From: Desulfobacterales bacterium
GTDB taxonomy: Bacteria > Desulfobacterota > Desulfobacteria > Desulfobacterales > Desulfobacteraceae
Assembly: GCA_022361395.1 (NCBI GenBank)
Contig: JAKSAX010000178.1
Location: 1-48,163, forward strand
DNA: 48,163 nucleotides
Direction of reading: 5' to 3'
Shown here piece after piece: positions 26,092-35,257 of this stretch. The notes under the pieces were generated by a model. That model searched no databases and was not told the origin of the DNA. It saw only the letters and a program-made list of their open reading frames with translations. Numbering within the stretch: position 1 is the first letter of the stretch; each line of letters begins with the position of its first letter. Made by a program: the position numbers and the translations under genes.

Positions 26092-28050
26092 ATGAAGCTG
26101 TCACTCAAAAAGAAGTTCATCATCCCCACCGTCATCCTGATACTCGCCGGTATGGGTATTCTTTCCATACTCTCCTTTGTTCAATCCAAAAATGCGCTGC
26201 AGAACAGTATTGTCGGCCAGCTTGAAAACAAGGCAGATGCAACGGCCGTCATGCTTGCCTCCTGGATGGGAGAGCGCCGCCTCAACGTAGAAAGCTGGAC
26301 CAAGGAAAAGACCTTCCCAACAGCAGTGGACACCTCCTGGGTGGATGCCTATACCCGGAAAAAGGCGTCCAAACGGCTGACCGCCATGAAAAGCGCCTAC
26401 ACCATGTACGAAGATATCTGCCTGGCAGATAAAAACGGAAATGTGGTCTCCTCTTCCGACCCTGCCCTGGTTGACAAGCTGAACGTGGGCGGCAAACCTT
26501 TTTTTGAAAAAGCATTCCAGGGAGAATTCACCGCCAGCAGCCTGTTTAAAAGTCCGAAAAGCGGAAAGCCCGCCTTTATTATCGCCGCCCCCATTCTCAT
26601 GATGGATGAAATTTACGGAATCATCTTTGCCTATACGGATTTTTCCATCTTTGCCAAGGACTTTATCGATCCGGTAAAAATCGGTCAAAACGGATATGCA
26701 TACGTACTCAATGAGGCCGGGATTGCCGTCACCTACCCCGACCCGGCACAGATCTTCAAACTGGACCGGAGCAAAACACCGGGATGGGCCAGTATGAAAG
26801 CGGCCGAAAGTGGTATTATTCAATCCATTGGAGAAGGCACTGAAACCGTTGCCGCCTATAAGCGGATCACAAACCCGGACGGTTATATTTCCGTTGTGGC
26901 CATGGAAGATGAAATCCTGGCGCCTGTCACCGCCCTGGGAAAGACCAGCCTGATCTCCACCATTATTATCGTGCTTTGCGCCGCCGTCATCCTCTACCTG
27001 ATCACAAGAAGTGTGACCGGGCCGGTCAACCAGGTGGTTGAAGGCCTGAAAGACGCCGTGCAGGGAGAGGGAGACCTGACCAAGCGGATTGAGGTCAAAA
27101 GCCGTGATGAGATTGGGGAGCTGGCCCATTGGTTCAACGAATTTGTCAAAGCGATCCAATCCGTTATCACAGATGTATCCGCCAATGCAGGCCAGTTGAG
27201 CCACGCCTCCCAGGGGCTCACCCGGATCTCCGAAACCATGACCAGCGAAGCCGGCCAGACTGAGGATCAGATGACCCAGGCAGATGCGGCCGGAGAAGAC
27301 ATGCGCCTCAATATGGGGTCTGTTGCCGCAGCCATGGAACAGGCAGCCGCCAACCTGAGCATGGTGGCCTCGGCCTCGGAAGAGATGTCCGCTACGATAA
27401 ACGAAATAGCAGGCAACACCGAAACAGCCCGGTCAACCACAGACAATGCGGTTCAGCAGGCCGGCCAGACCCTGGAAAAGGTGAACCACCTGGGCACCTC
27501 GGCCCAGGAGATCGGCGAGGTGGTCCAGACCATTACCGATATTTCCGACCAGGTGAACCTGCTGGCCCTGAACGCCACAATCGAGGCGGCACGGGCAGGA
27601 GAGGCCGGAAAAGGCTTTGCCGTTGTGGCCAATGAAATCAAAGACCTGGCAGGCCAGACCGCAGAGGCGGCCAACAACATCACCGACCGGGTTACAGGGA
27701 TCCAGGATGCCACACAGGAGACCATCACCCAGATATCCGGCATATCCACCGTGATCAACGGAATCAATGAAATCGTCTCCACCACCGCCGCTGCCATTGA
27801 GGAGCAGTCCGTTACCACAAATGAGATTACGACCAATGTGACCCAGGCCACGGAAGGTATTCTTGAGGTGAACCAAAAGGTCAGCCAGACCAGTGTCCAT
27901 GCCGAAGAGATCGCAGGGGTTATCTCAAAGGTCAGTGATGCCTCCAGGGAAATATCCAGGAGTTCCGGCCAGGTGGATGTCAGTGCCAAAGACCTGCTTG
28001 ACCTTGCGGAAACCCTGAACCGGCTGGTGGGTAAATTTAAAACAGCATAA
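26092..28050 (+). CDS. Methyl-accepting chemotaxis protein with Cache sensor
   Basis: Membrane chemoreceptor of 652 residues. The first membrane helix is about 8-28; a periplasmic double-Cache-type sensor covers about 30-275 (contains [17 protein letters not shown]). The second helix (about 285-305) leads into HAMP (about 305-358) and a long coiled-coil signalling domain. The hairpin tip reads [21 protein letters not shown], which is the CheA/CheW contact region; no CheR-tethering pentapeptide is present at the C-terminus. AAGGAGG precedes the ATG. Because it follows the alcohol/aldehyde genes, it probably directs cells to the same substrate; this is inference from order only. Confidence 0.95.
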   Translation: MKLSLKKKFIIPTVILILAGMGILSILSFVQSKNALQNSIVGQLENKADATAVMLASWMGERRLNVESWTKEKTFPTAVDTSWVDAYTRKKASKRLTAMKSAYTMYEDICLADKNGNVVSSSDPALVDKLNVGGKPFFEKAFQGEFTASSLFKSPKSGKPAFIIAAPILMMDEIYGIIFAYTDFSIFAKDFIDPVKIGQNGYAYVLNEAGIAVTYPDPAQIFKLDRSKTPGWASMKAAESGIIQSIGEGTETVAAYKRITNPDGYISVVAMEDEILAPVTALGKTSLISTIIIVLCAAVILYLITRSVTGPVNQVVEGLKDAVQGEGDLTKRIEVKSRDEIGELAHWFNEFVKAIQSVITDVSANAGQLSHASQGLTRISETMTSEAGQTEDQMTQADAAGEDMRLNMGSVAAAMEQAAANLSMVASASEEMSATINEIAGNTETARSTTDNAVQQAGQTLEKVNHLGTSAQEIGEVVQTITDISDQVNLLALNATIEAARAGEAGKGFAVVANEIKDLAGQTAEAANNITDRVTGIQDATQETITQISGISTVINGINEIVSTTAAAIEEQSVTTNEITTNVTQATEGILEVNQKVSQTSVHAEEIAGVISKVSDASREISRSSGQVDVSAKDLLDLAETLNRLVGKFKTA

Positions 28051-28051
28051 T

Positions 28052-28098
28052 AAAAAAGGCACCTGAGTTGAAACTTATATGCACAGGTGCCTTTTTTT
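28052..28098 (+). terminator. Rho-independent terminator after the chemoreceptor gene
   Basis: AAAAAAGGCACCTG (28052-28065) pairs with CAGGTGCC plus a run of seven T (28084-28098). It lies directly after the stop and ends the unit that starts at about 21.96 kb. Confidence 0.92.
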
Positions 28099-28276
28099 AA
28101 TTCAGGCCTTCCCTACCCTCACTCCCGCTTTATGATCCAAATAAAAAACCGGCTCTCTTAAGCACCATGACAGTGCCGGAATAATGAAAAAGAGATTATT
28201 TTTTATCCTTAAGACAAAAATTATAGCAGTTCTCAAAATTCCGTTCCGATTCTAGTTTTAATTTCAGTGGTTGTAC

Positions 28277-28364
28277 AGCAAATAACACGCTATGCTTCAA
28301 CATCTTGTTAATAAAAGAGGTTATCTCACTCCGTTTTTTTCGGAACATATTTTCGTTATTTGCT
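28277..28364. repeat. Inverted repeat in the AT-rich spacer 28099-28574
   Basis: AGCAAATAAC (28277-28286) is repeated in reverse at 28355-28364 (GTTATTTGCT), with a small CCG/CGG hairpin between (28331-28343), followed by a T-rich stretch. The 476-bp spacer has no supported ORF; it ends with an AAGGGGAGC ribosome site for the next gene. Whether the repeat is a regulatory site, a small RNA or chance is open. Confidence 0.35.
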
Positions 28365-28574
28365 ATAAAACCTTTTTTTCACAAATTATCAGATATTAAT
28401 ACCAGAGTCGTATTGCAGCCGTTTAAAATTTCTGGTAGCCTGCTTTCGATTTACTGAACCCGTATTGTTTTCCGTTTCCATGATCTGTATTTGATTATGA
28501 TCCCATAACCTATTATTGGCATTGGGAACATTATTGATGCATTTCAACACCTTACTCACAAAGGGGAGCTAAAA

Positions 28575-29315
28575 ATGAAAAAATTTTTCTTGGCCGCAAT
28601 CATCGTTTTGTTCAGCGTAGCAATTTGCTCAGCAGATTCAAAAACCATCAGTGCAGCATCAGATCCCTGGCCTCCTTTTGTGGATCCGGATCACCCTAAA
28701 AAGGGAATTTCGATTGAAATTGTAACAGCGGCTTATGCCAGCCAGGGGTACACATTAGTGCACAAGATCATGCCCTGGGCCCGTGCCGAAGATGCCGTTA
28801 AAAAGGGAAAGGTGGATGTCCTGCCCAATGCCTGGCATACGGATAAAAGAACCGGTTATCTTGCATACAGCAATCCCTACGCCTCAAACGAAGTAAAATT
28901 CATTAAACGGAAGGGAGATGCTTTTGAGTATACCGGTATTGACAGTCTTTCCGGGAAGAAAATCGGGATCATGCTCGGTTACGGATACAATGATGATTTC
29001 ATGAACTCAACAGACTTCAAAAGGGAAGCGGTGAGTGACTTTGTCAAAAATATAAAAAAACTGGTCGGAAACCGGATTGATCTGACCCTTGAAGATGAGA
29101 TCGTCGGGAAAAATCTGATTTCCAAAAAAGACCCGGCACTTCTGGAAAAGATTGAATTCACGAAAAACTATCTGTCAAGCAATGATCTATACGTTACCTG
29201 TGGTCTTGCAAATCCAAGGCACGAAGAAATTATAAGTGCATTTAATAAAGGCCTGGAAGAGATCACATCAAACGGCACCCTGGAAAAAATCCTAAAAAGC
29301 TATGGTATAGAATAA
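28575..29315 (+). CDS. Periplasmic solute-binding protein, family 3 (amino-acid type), orphan
   Basis: Secreted binding protein of 246 residues. The signal peptide is clear (MKKFF, hydrophobic core, cleavage near ICSA-DSK). The mature N-terminus SAASDPWPPFVDPDHPKKGISIEI is, by key residues (W-PPF, GI-IEI), typical of SBP_bac_3 proteins, as are ALA-like YSNPYASNEVKFI and the C-terminal helix FNKGLEEITSNGTLEKILKSYG. No permease or ATPase gene is adjacent, so it may serve a distant ABC importer or act as a sensor. It is flanked by a terminator on the left and a strong hairpin on the right, so it is monocistronic. Confidence 0.87.
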   Translation: MKKFFLAAIIVLFSVAICSADSKTISAASDPWPPFVDPDHPKKGISIEIVTAAYASQGYTLVHKIMPWARAEDAVKKGKVDVLPNAWHTDKRTGYLAYSNPYASNEVKFIKRKGDAFEYTGIDSLSGKKIGIMLGYGYNDDFMNSTDFKREAVSDFVKNIKKLVGNRIDLTLEDEIVGKNLISKKDPALLEKIEFTKNYLSSNDLYVTCGLANPRHEEIISAFNKGLEEITSNGTLEKILKSYGIE

Positions 29316-29334
29316 GAAGCCGATGCATCCCGGA

Positions 29335-29372
29335 TATTCGGCCGGAGCAGTTCATCCGCCTCCGGCCGAATA
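29335..29372. terminator. Strong hairpin between convergent genes
   Basis: A perfect 13-bp stem, TATTCGGCCGGAG with CTCCGGCCGAATA, has a 12-base loop. It lies 20 bases after the binding-protein stop and also downstream of the leftward AlaX gene. There is no T run on either side. Confidence 0.5.
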
Positions 29373-29467
29373 CCGTTCAGGCTTCGTTAGAACAGACCCA
29401 GATCGATAGAATTAGACCAATAAAATCAGACCGGAGACAAATATAACGTCCCCAATTAGAGGAAAAC

Positions 29468-29911
29468 TCAAGCAGACTTCAGCTTAAACCGTATGCGGAG
29501 AACCCCATTTTCAAACCCGGTCCCGGTGATGCGGAATTGACCGATTTCCCTTGTGGAGGTGACGTGCTCACCGATACAGGGACAGGCATCATACTCCCCC
29601 ATGCGGACCACCCTGAAATGGGTTATCTCCTCTTTTCCGGGGACCCGCTCAAGGTTAAACACCTCTTCGGCTTCCTCCCTTGGCATATTTTCTGTGATCA
29701 CGGGATAATCGGCTTCTATAGCCTGGTTGACATCAGCCTGGATGGCGTCGATCTCCCCGGTAGTCAGCTCCCGGTCAAAATGATAGTCGCATTTTGACTT
29801 TTTCGGGTTGATGTGGGCGGAAAAGCAGCGGTCACAGCCGAAGCGGCGGACCATTGCCTGGTTAAGAAGGTGCTCTGCCGAATGCATTGCAGGGTTGTAG
29901 GATTTTGACAT
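29468..29911 (-). CDS. AlaX-like free-standing tRNA-editing domain protein
   Basis: Small cytosolic protein of 147 residues matching the second additional domain of alanyl/threonyl-tRNA synthetases, which hydrolyses mischarged Ser- or Gly-tRNA. The zinc motifs are intact: HxxxH in MHSAEHLLNQ and CxxxH in CPCIGEHV. It lacks the N-terminal glycine-rich extension of larger AlaX forms, so it is a short type. CGGAGA precedes the ATG. It starts 23 bp after the RluA stop, so the two are probably co-transcribed. Confidence 0.86.
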   Translation of the reverse strand: MSKSYNPAMHSAEHLLNQAMVRRFGCDRCFSAHINPKKSKCDYHFDRELTTGEIDAIQADVNQAIEADYPVITENMPREEAEEVFNLERVPGKEEITHFRVVRMGEYDACPCIGEHVTSTREIGQFRITGTGFENGVLRIRFKLKSA

Positions 29912-29934
29912 GAGATTTCTCCGTAGGGTTGAGG

Positions 29935-30858
29935 TCAGGAAGTCAGGACTTTCATTGTCTGTTTAAAATCCTCAGGCATGGGTGCCTCAAATTGAAACCG
30001 GATACCTGAATAGGGATGCCTGAAGCTTAGCCGCCAGGAGTGAAGCATCTGTCTTGGGGCAATGGCAGGTCCTTTACGATGCCTGCGCAATTGGTAGACC
30101 CGGTCTCCGTAAAGGGGATACCCCCGGGCATAAAAATGAACCCGGATCTGATGGGTCCGGCCGGTATAAAGGCGAATCTCAAGAAGCGCACCGGTTTTGA
30201 ACCTCTCTTTAACCCTGAAACCGGTTTTGGCATATTTACCGGTTTCTTCATTCACCGCCATGAGTTTGCGTTTTTTAGGATGCCTGCCGACGGGCAGTTC
30301 AATAACACCGCTTCCGGGAACCTCATCCCCTTGAACCAGGGCCAGATACTTTTTTTTCACCCGGCGCTGCTTAAATTCCTTTTGAAGGAAGGCATGGCTT
30401 TTAAGGGTTTTGGCCACAAGGATCAGGCCTGAGGTATCCATATCCAGACGATGAACAATACCCGCCCGCACGGGATCCCAGTGCTTTTCCCTGAAACAGG
30501 AGCTGTATGACAGCAACCCGTTAACCAGGGTGCCGCTCATGTGTCCGGGGGCAGGATGAACTACCATGCCTGCAGGCTTATCCACTACCAGGATGTGACT
30601 GTCCTCATGGATAACGGAGAGCTCCATGGATTCAGGTCCGGGAATAAACGATTCCCTGTTGTCCGGGATTCGGCCGGTAATTGTCTCACCGGCTTTCACT
30701 CTGTAACCGGGCCGTTTGGTAATATTGCCCACCCGGATATCTCCATTGGAGATCAGTGTGGCGGCCCGGCTTCTGGAACAGTCCGCAACCCGCTGTGATA
30801 CCACCAGGTCCAGCCGCAAACCGGCAAGGGAATCGGAAATGATGAATGAAAGGTCCAT
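29935..30858 (-). CDS. RluA-family 23S rRNA pseudouridine synthase
   Basis: RNA-modifying enzyme of 307 residues. An N-terminal S4 RNA-binding domain (RLDLVVSQRV...RSRAATLISNGDIRV, cited by its key residues) is followed by the catalytic domain with motif GIVHRLDMDTSG, whose Asp is the nucleophile, and the later KKYLALVQG and GRTHQIRVH motifs. This is the RluD-like layout, but the exact target is not certain. ATG 30858 is preferred: the in-frame ATG at 30882 lies inside the carD terminator hairpin. The ribosome site is weak. Confidence 0.93.
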   Translation of the reverse strand: MDLSFIISDSLAGLRLDLVVSQRVADCSRSRAATLISNGDIRVGNITKRPGYRVKAGETITGRIPDNRESFIPGPESMELSVIHEDSHILVVDKPAGMVVHPAPGHMSGTLVNGLLSYSSCFREKHWDPVRAGIVHRLDMDTSGLILVAKTLKSHAFLQKEFKQRRVKKKYLALVQGDEVPGSGVIELPVGRHPKKRKLMAVNEETGKYAKTGFRVKERFKTGALLEIRLYTGRTHQIRVHFYARGYPLYGDRVYQLRRHRKGPAIAPRQMLHSWRLSFRHPYSGIRFQFEAPMPEDFKQTMKVLTS

Positions 30859-30860
30859 GG

Positions 30861-30898
30861 GAAAATAAAAACCGGCAGGCATTGGATGCCTGCCGGTT
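30861..30898 (-). terminator. Rho-independent terminator of carD
   Basis: On the minus strand AACCGGCAGGCAT (30898-30886) pairs with ATGCCTGCCGGTT (30882-30870) around a 3-base loop and is followed by TTTTATTTT. It ends three bases before the RluA start codon. Confidence 0.92.
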
Positions 30899-30921
30899 AA
30901 ATATTAATTCAGGGGGTAAAA

Positions 30922-31458
30922 TCAGTTGAACAGGTTTTCAATTTCTTGCATCATTGTTTTCTCATCAATATCCTTGGCCATGGAAAGCTCCTGAACCAAA
31001 AGGTTCTGGGCAGTATCCAGCAACTTACGCTCGCCAAAGGAGAGGTCTTTTTCCAGCTTTAACTGGAAAAGGTCACGGAACACTTCAGCCACGTCGTAAA
31101 TGGATCCTGTCTTGATCTTATCCATATACTCTCTGTAACGGCGGTTCCAGGTCTGATTATCGCTGTTCTGGGCCTTTTCCTGCATTACCTTGTATACTTC
31201 AGGCACCTCTTTTTCAGGAATTACTTCCCGCAGCCCTACGGATTCCACGTTGGAAGTGGGGATCATGATCACCATACCGTTTTCCACGATTTTCATCATG
31301 TAAAAATTCATGGTATCCCCGTTGATTTCCTTGCTCTCAATTGACTCGATGTAGCCGACACCGTGTGCAGGATAGACAGCAAGGTCGCCCTTGGAAAATT
31401 CTTTTTTGGTTGAATTGCCGTTTGCCTTAGCCATGGTTTTTTCAGATTGTTCTACCAT
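30922..31458 (-). CDS. carD: CarD/CdnL-type RNA polymerase-binding regulator
   Basis: Transcription factor of 178 residues that stabilises open promoter complexes. The N-terminal RNA polymerase-interacting Tudor-like domain (KGDLAVYPAHGVGYIESIE, about 23-80) and an all-helical DNA-contact domain (NRRYREYMDKIKTG, FGERKLLDTAQNLL) match the family. Family members are usually about 160-170 residues; the extra length is a polar N-terminus. GGTGGG lies six bases before the ATG. It is monocistronic with a terminator. A 218-bp gap separates it from pth. Confidence 0.94.
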   Translation of the reverse strand: MVEQSEKTMAKANGNSTKKEFSKGDLAVYPAHGVGYIESIESKEINGDTMNFYMMKIVENGMVIMIPTSNVESVGLREVIPEKEVPEVYKVMQEKAQNSDNQTWNRRYREYMDKIKTGSIYDVAEVFRDLFQLKLEKDLSFGERKLLDTAQNLLVQELSMAKDIDEKTMMQEIENLFN

Positions 31459-31676
31459 TGATAGCCCACCTTAATTTGTGTAAAAACAAGTTGCCCATTC
31501 TCAGGCAGAGAACCATATTTTCACAACATTGTCAACAAAATAATTCCCGGATAGCTTTATCAAACAAGGTTATTGCTGAATTCATTGACTATTCGTACAA
31601 AAAAAATCATGCAAGGTGAGAGTAAAAATGAAATTACGAAAAAAACTGAAAATATCTATTATTCTAAAACCGGAGA

Positions 31677-32258
31677 TTACCGGCGGGAGTTGACCTTGTT
31701 CATTGCCTTGACCACCCCGTTTTCAAGGATGGCCAAACAGGCGTCCACTGCTGAATCTATGAGGTCATCAAGCCCCTCTTGCTCATCCGGAGAGAATCTG
31801 CCCAGTACATGCCCGGTAACATCCCTGCGGGCCCCGGGATGACCGACCCCCACCCGGACCCGTATACATTCTTTTCTGCCGAAAGCATCAATAATGGAGC
31901 GTATTCCATTGTGGCCGCCATGGCCGCGTCCCTGGACAATCTTTATTTTGCCGAACCCAAGATCCATGTCATCGTGAATAACAATAATATCCCCCATATT
32001 GATCTTATAATAGGCGGAAAGCTTCTGAATGGGGGGACCGCTGCGGTTCATATAGGCCATGGGCTTGACCAGGAAAAGATCCCGGGACCGTACGCGGGCC
32101 TTTGCAAAGGCTGCGTCAAATTTCTGCTTATTCAGCTCTTGGCCAAGGGTTGAGGCCAGGGCGTCAATCACCAGGAACCCAATATTATGGCGGGTCTGGG
32201 AATATTCCTTTCCAGGATTTCCCAGACCCGCCAATAATGTAAATTTTGAATCAGACAT
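31677..32258 (-). CDS. pth: Peptidyl-tRNA hydrolase
   Basis: Recycles tRNA from peptidyl-tRNA dropped by stalled ribosomes. 193 residues, normal length. The family motifs are present: LLAGLGNPGKEYSQTRHNIGF with the catalytic His, KPMAYMNRSG, and VIHDDMDLGFGKI with the essential Asp; GHGGHNGIRSI follows. It starts 18 bp after rplY. It is the last gene of the ispE-prs-rplY-pth block. After its stop, CCGGTAATCTCCGG followed by TTTT is a weak terminator candidate. Confidence 0.95.
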   Translation of the reverse strand: MSDSKFTLLAGLGNPGKEYSQTRHNIGFLVIDALASTLGQELNKQKFDAAFAKARVRSRDLFLVKPMAYMNRSGPPIQKLSAYYKINMGDIIVIHDDMDLGFGKIKIVQGRGHGGHNGIRSIIDAFGRKECIRVRVGVGHPGARRDVTGHVLGRFSPDEQEGLDDLIDSAVDACLAILENGVVKAMNKVNSRR

Positions 32259-32276
32259 GCGTCGGATCGGAAGGGG

Positions 32277-32912
32277 TTATTCAGCTGCGGGCTCTTCTGC
32301 AGCTTCGCCTACCTCGGCCAGATCTTCGTCTTCTTCCTCAACTTCAGCTGTATCAGCTGTGGGCGGAACAACAGTGATTACGGTAAAATTCACCTCGTGG
32401 GGAATCTCAATGTCATCACCAAGATTGATATCTTCAACATGAACGGCATCACCGATATTGAGTTCTGAAATATCGATAACGATACTATCCGGTGTGTGTT
32501 TGGGTTTACACAGGATATCCAGTTCACGACGGATAATCTGAAGCAGGCCGCCTTCCTTAACACCGGCGGATTCCCCTTCGGTCTCAACCGGAATGGTAAC
32601 CAGAACCTTGGCGTCCATATCGATTTCATGAAAGTCAATGTGCATATACTGCAGACCGAAAGCATCCATCTGAATATCTTTGAGCATCACGGCTTTTTCC
32701 TGACCGCCCTCAACCGTCAAATTGAAGAACAGGCCGGTGGTGCCGTTTTCACGGATAATTTTATCAAAAGTGGCGGTCTCAACAGACAGTTTAACAGGTT
32801 CGACGTTTGCGCCGTAGACAATGGCAGGAATGGCTTTGGCAGCTCTCAGCTTTCTTGCCGCGCCCTTTCCTTTAGCCTCTCTTACTTTTGCGTTTAATTC
32901 AATTAGTTCCAA
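32277..32912 (-). CDS. rplY: 50S ribosomal protein L25/Ctc
   Basis: Binds 5S rRNA in the large subunit; general stress protein type with a C-terminal TL5 domain. 211 residues, the long form. N-terminal VREAKGKGAARKLRAAKAIPAIVYG is recognisable by its R-x-x-GKGAARKLR and IPAIVYG parts; the beta-domain and an acidic tail (EEEDEDLAE) follow. The start codon is TTG at 32912-32910, fixed by GGAGGG eight to nine bases upstream; no ATG or GTG fits. Confidence 0.94.
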   Translation of the reverse strand: MELIELNAKVREAKGKGAARKLRAAKAIPAIVYGANVEPVKLSVETATFDKIIRENGTTGLFFNLTVEGGQEKAVMLKDIQMDAFGLQYMHIDFHEIDMDAKVLVTIPVETEGESAGVKEGGLLQIIRRELDILCKPKHTPDSIVIDISELNIGDAVHVEDINLGDDIEIPHEVNFTVITVVPPTADTAEVEEEDEDLAEVGEAAEEPAAE

Positions 32913-32975
32913 TGTTTTACCCTCCGTATCTGCCCCCCCCTGGGGGCCCTTAAGATAGTGTTAATAATATATGTT

Positions 32976-33914
32976 TTAAACAAATAAAGAATTGACAGAG
33001 TCGCCCCTGTAACTGCGCATAATTGCCTCACCCACAAGTTTGGCAATGGAAAGCGTTTTAATCTTGTCACAGGCCTTGGCTTCCTCGGATAAGGGAACTG
33101 TATCTGTTGCAACAAGAGAATTTAAAGACGAGTCCTGGATCCTGCCGATGGCCGGACCCGAAAGCACCGGATGGGTGCAATAGGCATGAACTTCCCTGGC
33201 CCCTTTCTCACGGATGACGCCTGCGGCCTCCGTAAGGGTGCCGGCAGTATCCACCATATCATCAATCACAATAGCGGTTTTACCTTCAACATTACCGATA
33301 ATGGCCATGGCTTTGGCCTGGTTCGGTGCACTCCGGCGTTTATCCACGATAGCCAGGCCGGCATCAAGGCGCTTGGCATATGCCCTTGCCCGTTCAACAC
33401 CACCGGCATCCGGGGACACAACCACAAGATCCTCACCAAACCTGGTTTTAATATCATCAATAATGATCGGTGCAGCGTAAAGATTATCCACGGGCACATT
33501 GAAAAACCCCTGGATCTGTCCGGCATGCAGATCCATGGTAATGACCCTGTCGACACCTGTGGCATCCAGAAGATCTGCAACCAGTTTGGCGCTGATCGGT
33601 ACCCTGGGGGACACTTTCTTGTCCTGACGGGCATATCCGAAGTACGGGATTACAGCTGTAACCCGGTTGGCAGATGACCGCTTAAAGGCATCAATCAGCA
33701 GAAGAAGTTCAACCAGGTTGTCATTGACCGGCTTACATGTGGACTGGATCACATAGATCTCTTTTTTCCGGACGTTTTCATGAATTTCAACCTGGGTTTC
33801 CCCATCACTGAAACGGTTGACTTTCAATCTTCCCAATGGTTTTGCAAGATATTCCGATATCCTGTCCGCAAGTACGGGATTGGAATTTCCTGCAAAAATT
33901 GACAAGCCATTCAT
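32976..33914 (-). CDS. prs: Ribose-phosphate pyrophosphokinase
   Basis: Makes PRPP from ribose 5-phosphate and ATP for nucleotides, His and Trp. 312 residues, standard length. Motifs: [20 protein letters not shown] (ATP and flexible loop), [24 protein letters not shown] (PRPP loop region) and the binding loop [12 protein letters not shown]. It lies 34 bases downstream of tRNA-Gln and is probably transcribed with it. A C-rich stretch (32932-32944) sits between prs and rplY. Confidence 0.96.
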   Translation of the reverse strand: MNGLSIFAGNSNPVLADRISEYLAKPLGRLKVNRFSDGETQVEIHENVRKKEIYVIQSTCKPVNDNLVELLLLIDAFKRSSANRVTAVIPYFGYARQDKKVSPRVPISAKLVADLLDATGVDRVITMDLHAGQIQGFFNVPVDNLYAAPIIIDDIKTRFGEDLVVVSPDAGGVERARAYAKRLDAGLAIVDKRRSAPNQAKAMAIIGNVEGKTAIVIDDMVDTAGTLTEAAGVIREKGAREVHAYCTHPVLSGPAIGRIQDSSLNSLVATDTVPLSEEAKACDKIKTLSIAKLVGEAIMRSYRGDSVNSLFV

Positions 33915-33948
33915 AGGTAAATCTCTTTATTTTCTTTAATATTAAGTT

Positions 33949-34023
33949 TGGCTGGGGCGAGAGGATTCGAACCTCTGAATGCAGGGATCAAAACCCTGTG
34001 TCTTACCGCTTGACGACGCCCCA
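33949..34023 (-). tRNA. tRNA-Gln (anticodon TTG)
   Basis: 75 bases including encoded CCA. Acceptor TGGGGCG pairs with CGCCCCA; the anticodon stem CAGGG/CCCTG encloses TTTTGAT with anticodon TTG at 33991-33989; the T loop GTTCGAATC is standard. It sits between ispE (11 bp upstream) and prs, so it is probably processed from the operon transcript. Confidence 0.97.
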
Positions 34024-34034
34024 GTACATTAAAC

Positions 34035-34925
34035 TCAACGCCTGTTTTGTCCGATCCTGGACAAAAACACCTGCTGCTTCCCTCCGGCCCATGCCTCAGA
34101 CAGACGGTCAAACCCGTCCTCTGCCTGGCCACGATCCGAATAAAGTGCAAAAAGAGATGAGCCGCTTCCGGACATATACACGTTTCTTTTCAGCAACAAC
34201 GCCATCTCATTTTTTGTTGAGCCTATTTCCGGGTATAACCTGCAGGCCGGATCCTCAAGATCGTTGTGCAGTTCCTCCCTTCCGTTAAGCTCCTGCCCAA
34301 TTGGCAGCAGATTCGAACCAGTATTCATAATATAATCCGGTTTAAATGTCAATCCGAATTCCAATTTTTTAAAAACTTTCACCGTGGACGCAGCCACCCC
34401 GGGACTGCAAAGAACCAGCCAGTATTCCGGTAACTCCCGGCAGGGCCTGAGCTGCTCCCCAATGCCTGAGACATAGGCGGGACCATTGCCGAGAAAAAAC
34501 GGGACATCCGCACCAAGACCGGCGCCCAACTCATTAAGTGCAGCCGGGGAAAGCGGATTCCCGGCCTTTTCATTCAATGCCAGAAGCACCATGGCGGCAT
34601 TGGAACTCCCTCCGCCCAGTCCGCCCCCCACAGGTATATTCTTTTGAAGCCTAATCTCCACGCCCTCATAGGGCCTCGGCAAACCACGGGCCTTGCAGGC
34701 TGCGGCAAAAAGGGAGGCAGCCCGGCAGACCAGGTTGGTCTTATCTTCAGGCACCCGGGGGTGACCGCAGACCACGCGTATTCCCCTCCCCTGAAATTCC
34801 ATGGAGATGTAGTCACACAGGTCAATGGGCGCCATGAGGGAGTAGAGTTCATGATATCCGTCCGGCCGTTTACCTGTGACGTGGAGAAACAGATTGATCT
34901 TTGCAGGAGAAAGGATCTCCCCCAT
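34035..34925 (-). CDS. ispE: 4-diphosphocytidyl-2-C-methyl-D-erythritol kinase
   Basis: GHMP kinase of the MEP isoprenoid pathway, 296 residues. Substrate Lys/Asn in SPAKINLFL, the ATP loop PVGGGLGGGSSNAA, and the third motif MSGSGSSLFAL are all visible. Its ATG overlaps the stop of the DUF1844 gene by one base (TGATG), so the two are translationally coupled. Confidence 0.95.
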   Translation of the reverse strand: MGEILSPAKINLFLHVTGKRPDGYHELYSLMAPIDLCDYISMEFQGRGIRVVCGHPRVPEDKTNLVCRAASLFAAACKARGLPRPYEGVEIRLQKNIPVGGGLGGGSSNAAMVLLALNEKAGNPLSPAALNELGAGLGADVPFFLGNGPAYVSGIGEQLRPCRELPEYWLVLCSPGVAASTVKVFKKLEFGLTFKPDYIMNTGSNLLPIGQELNGREELHNDLEDPACRLYPEIGSTKNEMALLLKRNVYMSGSGSSLFALYSDRGQAEDGFDRLSEAWAGGKQQVFLSRIGQNRR

Positions 34926-35236
34926 CAGGCCGTTGCCTCGACATAGGCCATGCGGAGTTCACTAAGCAATGCCTTTGTGAGGTTATCCTCATCATCTGTC
35001 AGATTGCCCGTTGTTTTTTCCTGGAGCATGGCAATCATATCAATGCTGTGCTGGGCCATGTCCAGATTAACGGCTTTTTTCCCCGTGGACGGGTCTTCCA
35101 CTTTGCCCAGCTGAACAAGTCCGGATGAATACAGGGAGAGGATGAAACTTGAAAAATCAATTTTGGGCATGGCCTCACCTGACGGCTCCCCCTTATCATC
35201 TCCGTTGTTCATTACAAACCCCTTTCCTTCAGTCAT
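34925..35236 (-). CDS. DUF1844 protein
   Basis: Small acidic protein of 103 residues. The family core FSSFILSLYSSGLVQLGK...A...DMAQHSIDMIAMLQEKT and LLSELRMAYVE is clear. Function is unknown; the gene is often found near ispE or tRNA/translation genes in this phylum. GGAGGAGGG precedes the ATG. It follows the acyl-CoA synthetase by 21 bp. Confidence 0.9.
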   Translation of the reverse strand: MTEGKGFVMNNGDDKGEPSGEAMPKIDFSSFILSLYSSGLVQLGKVEDPSTGKKAVNLDMAQHSIDMIAMLQEKTTGNLTDDEDNLTKALLSELRMAYVEATA

Positions 35237-35257
35237 ATCGTCCCTCCTCCTGGAAAT

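Noticed and set aside
28505-28545. Possible sigma-54 promoter (TTGGCAT...) before the orphan binding protein
   Set aside because: The GG and GC elements are not at the required spacing.
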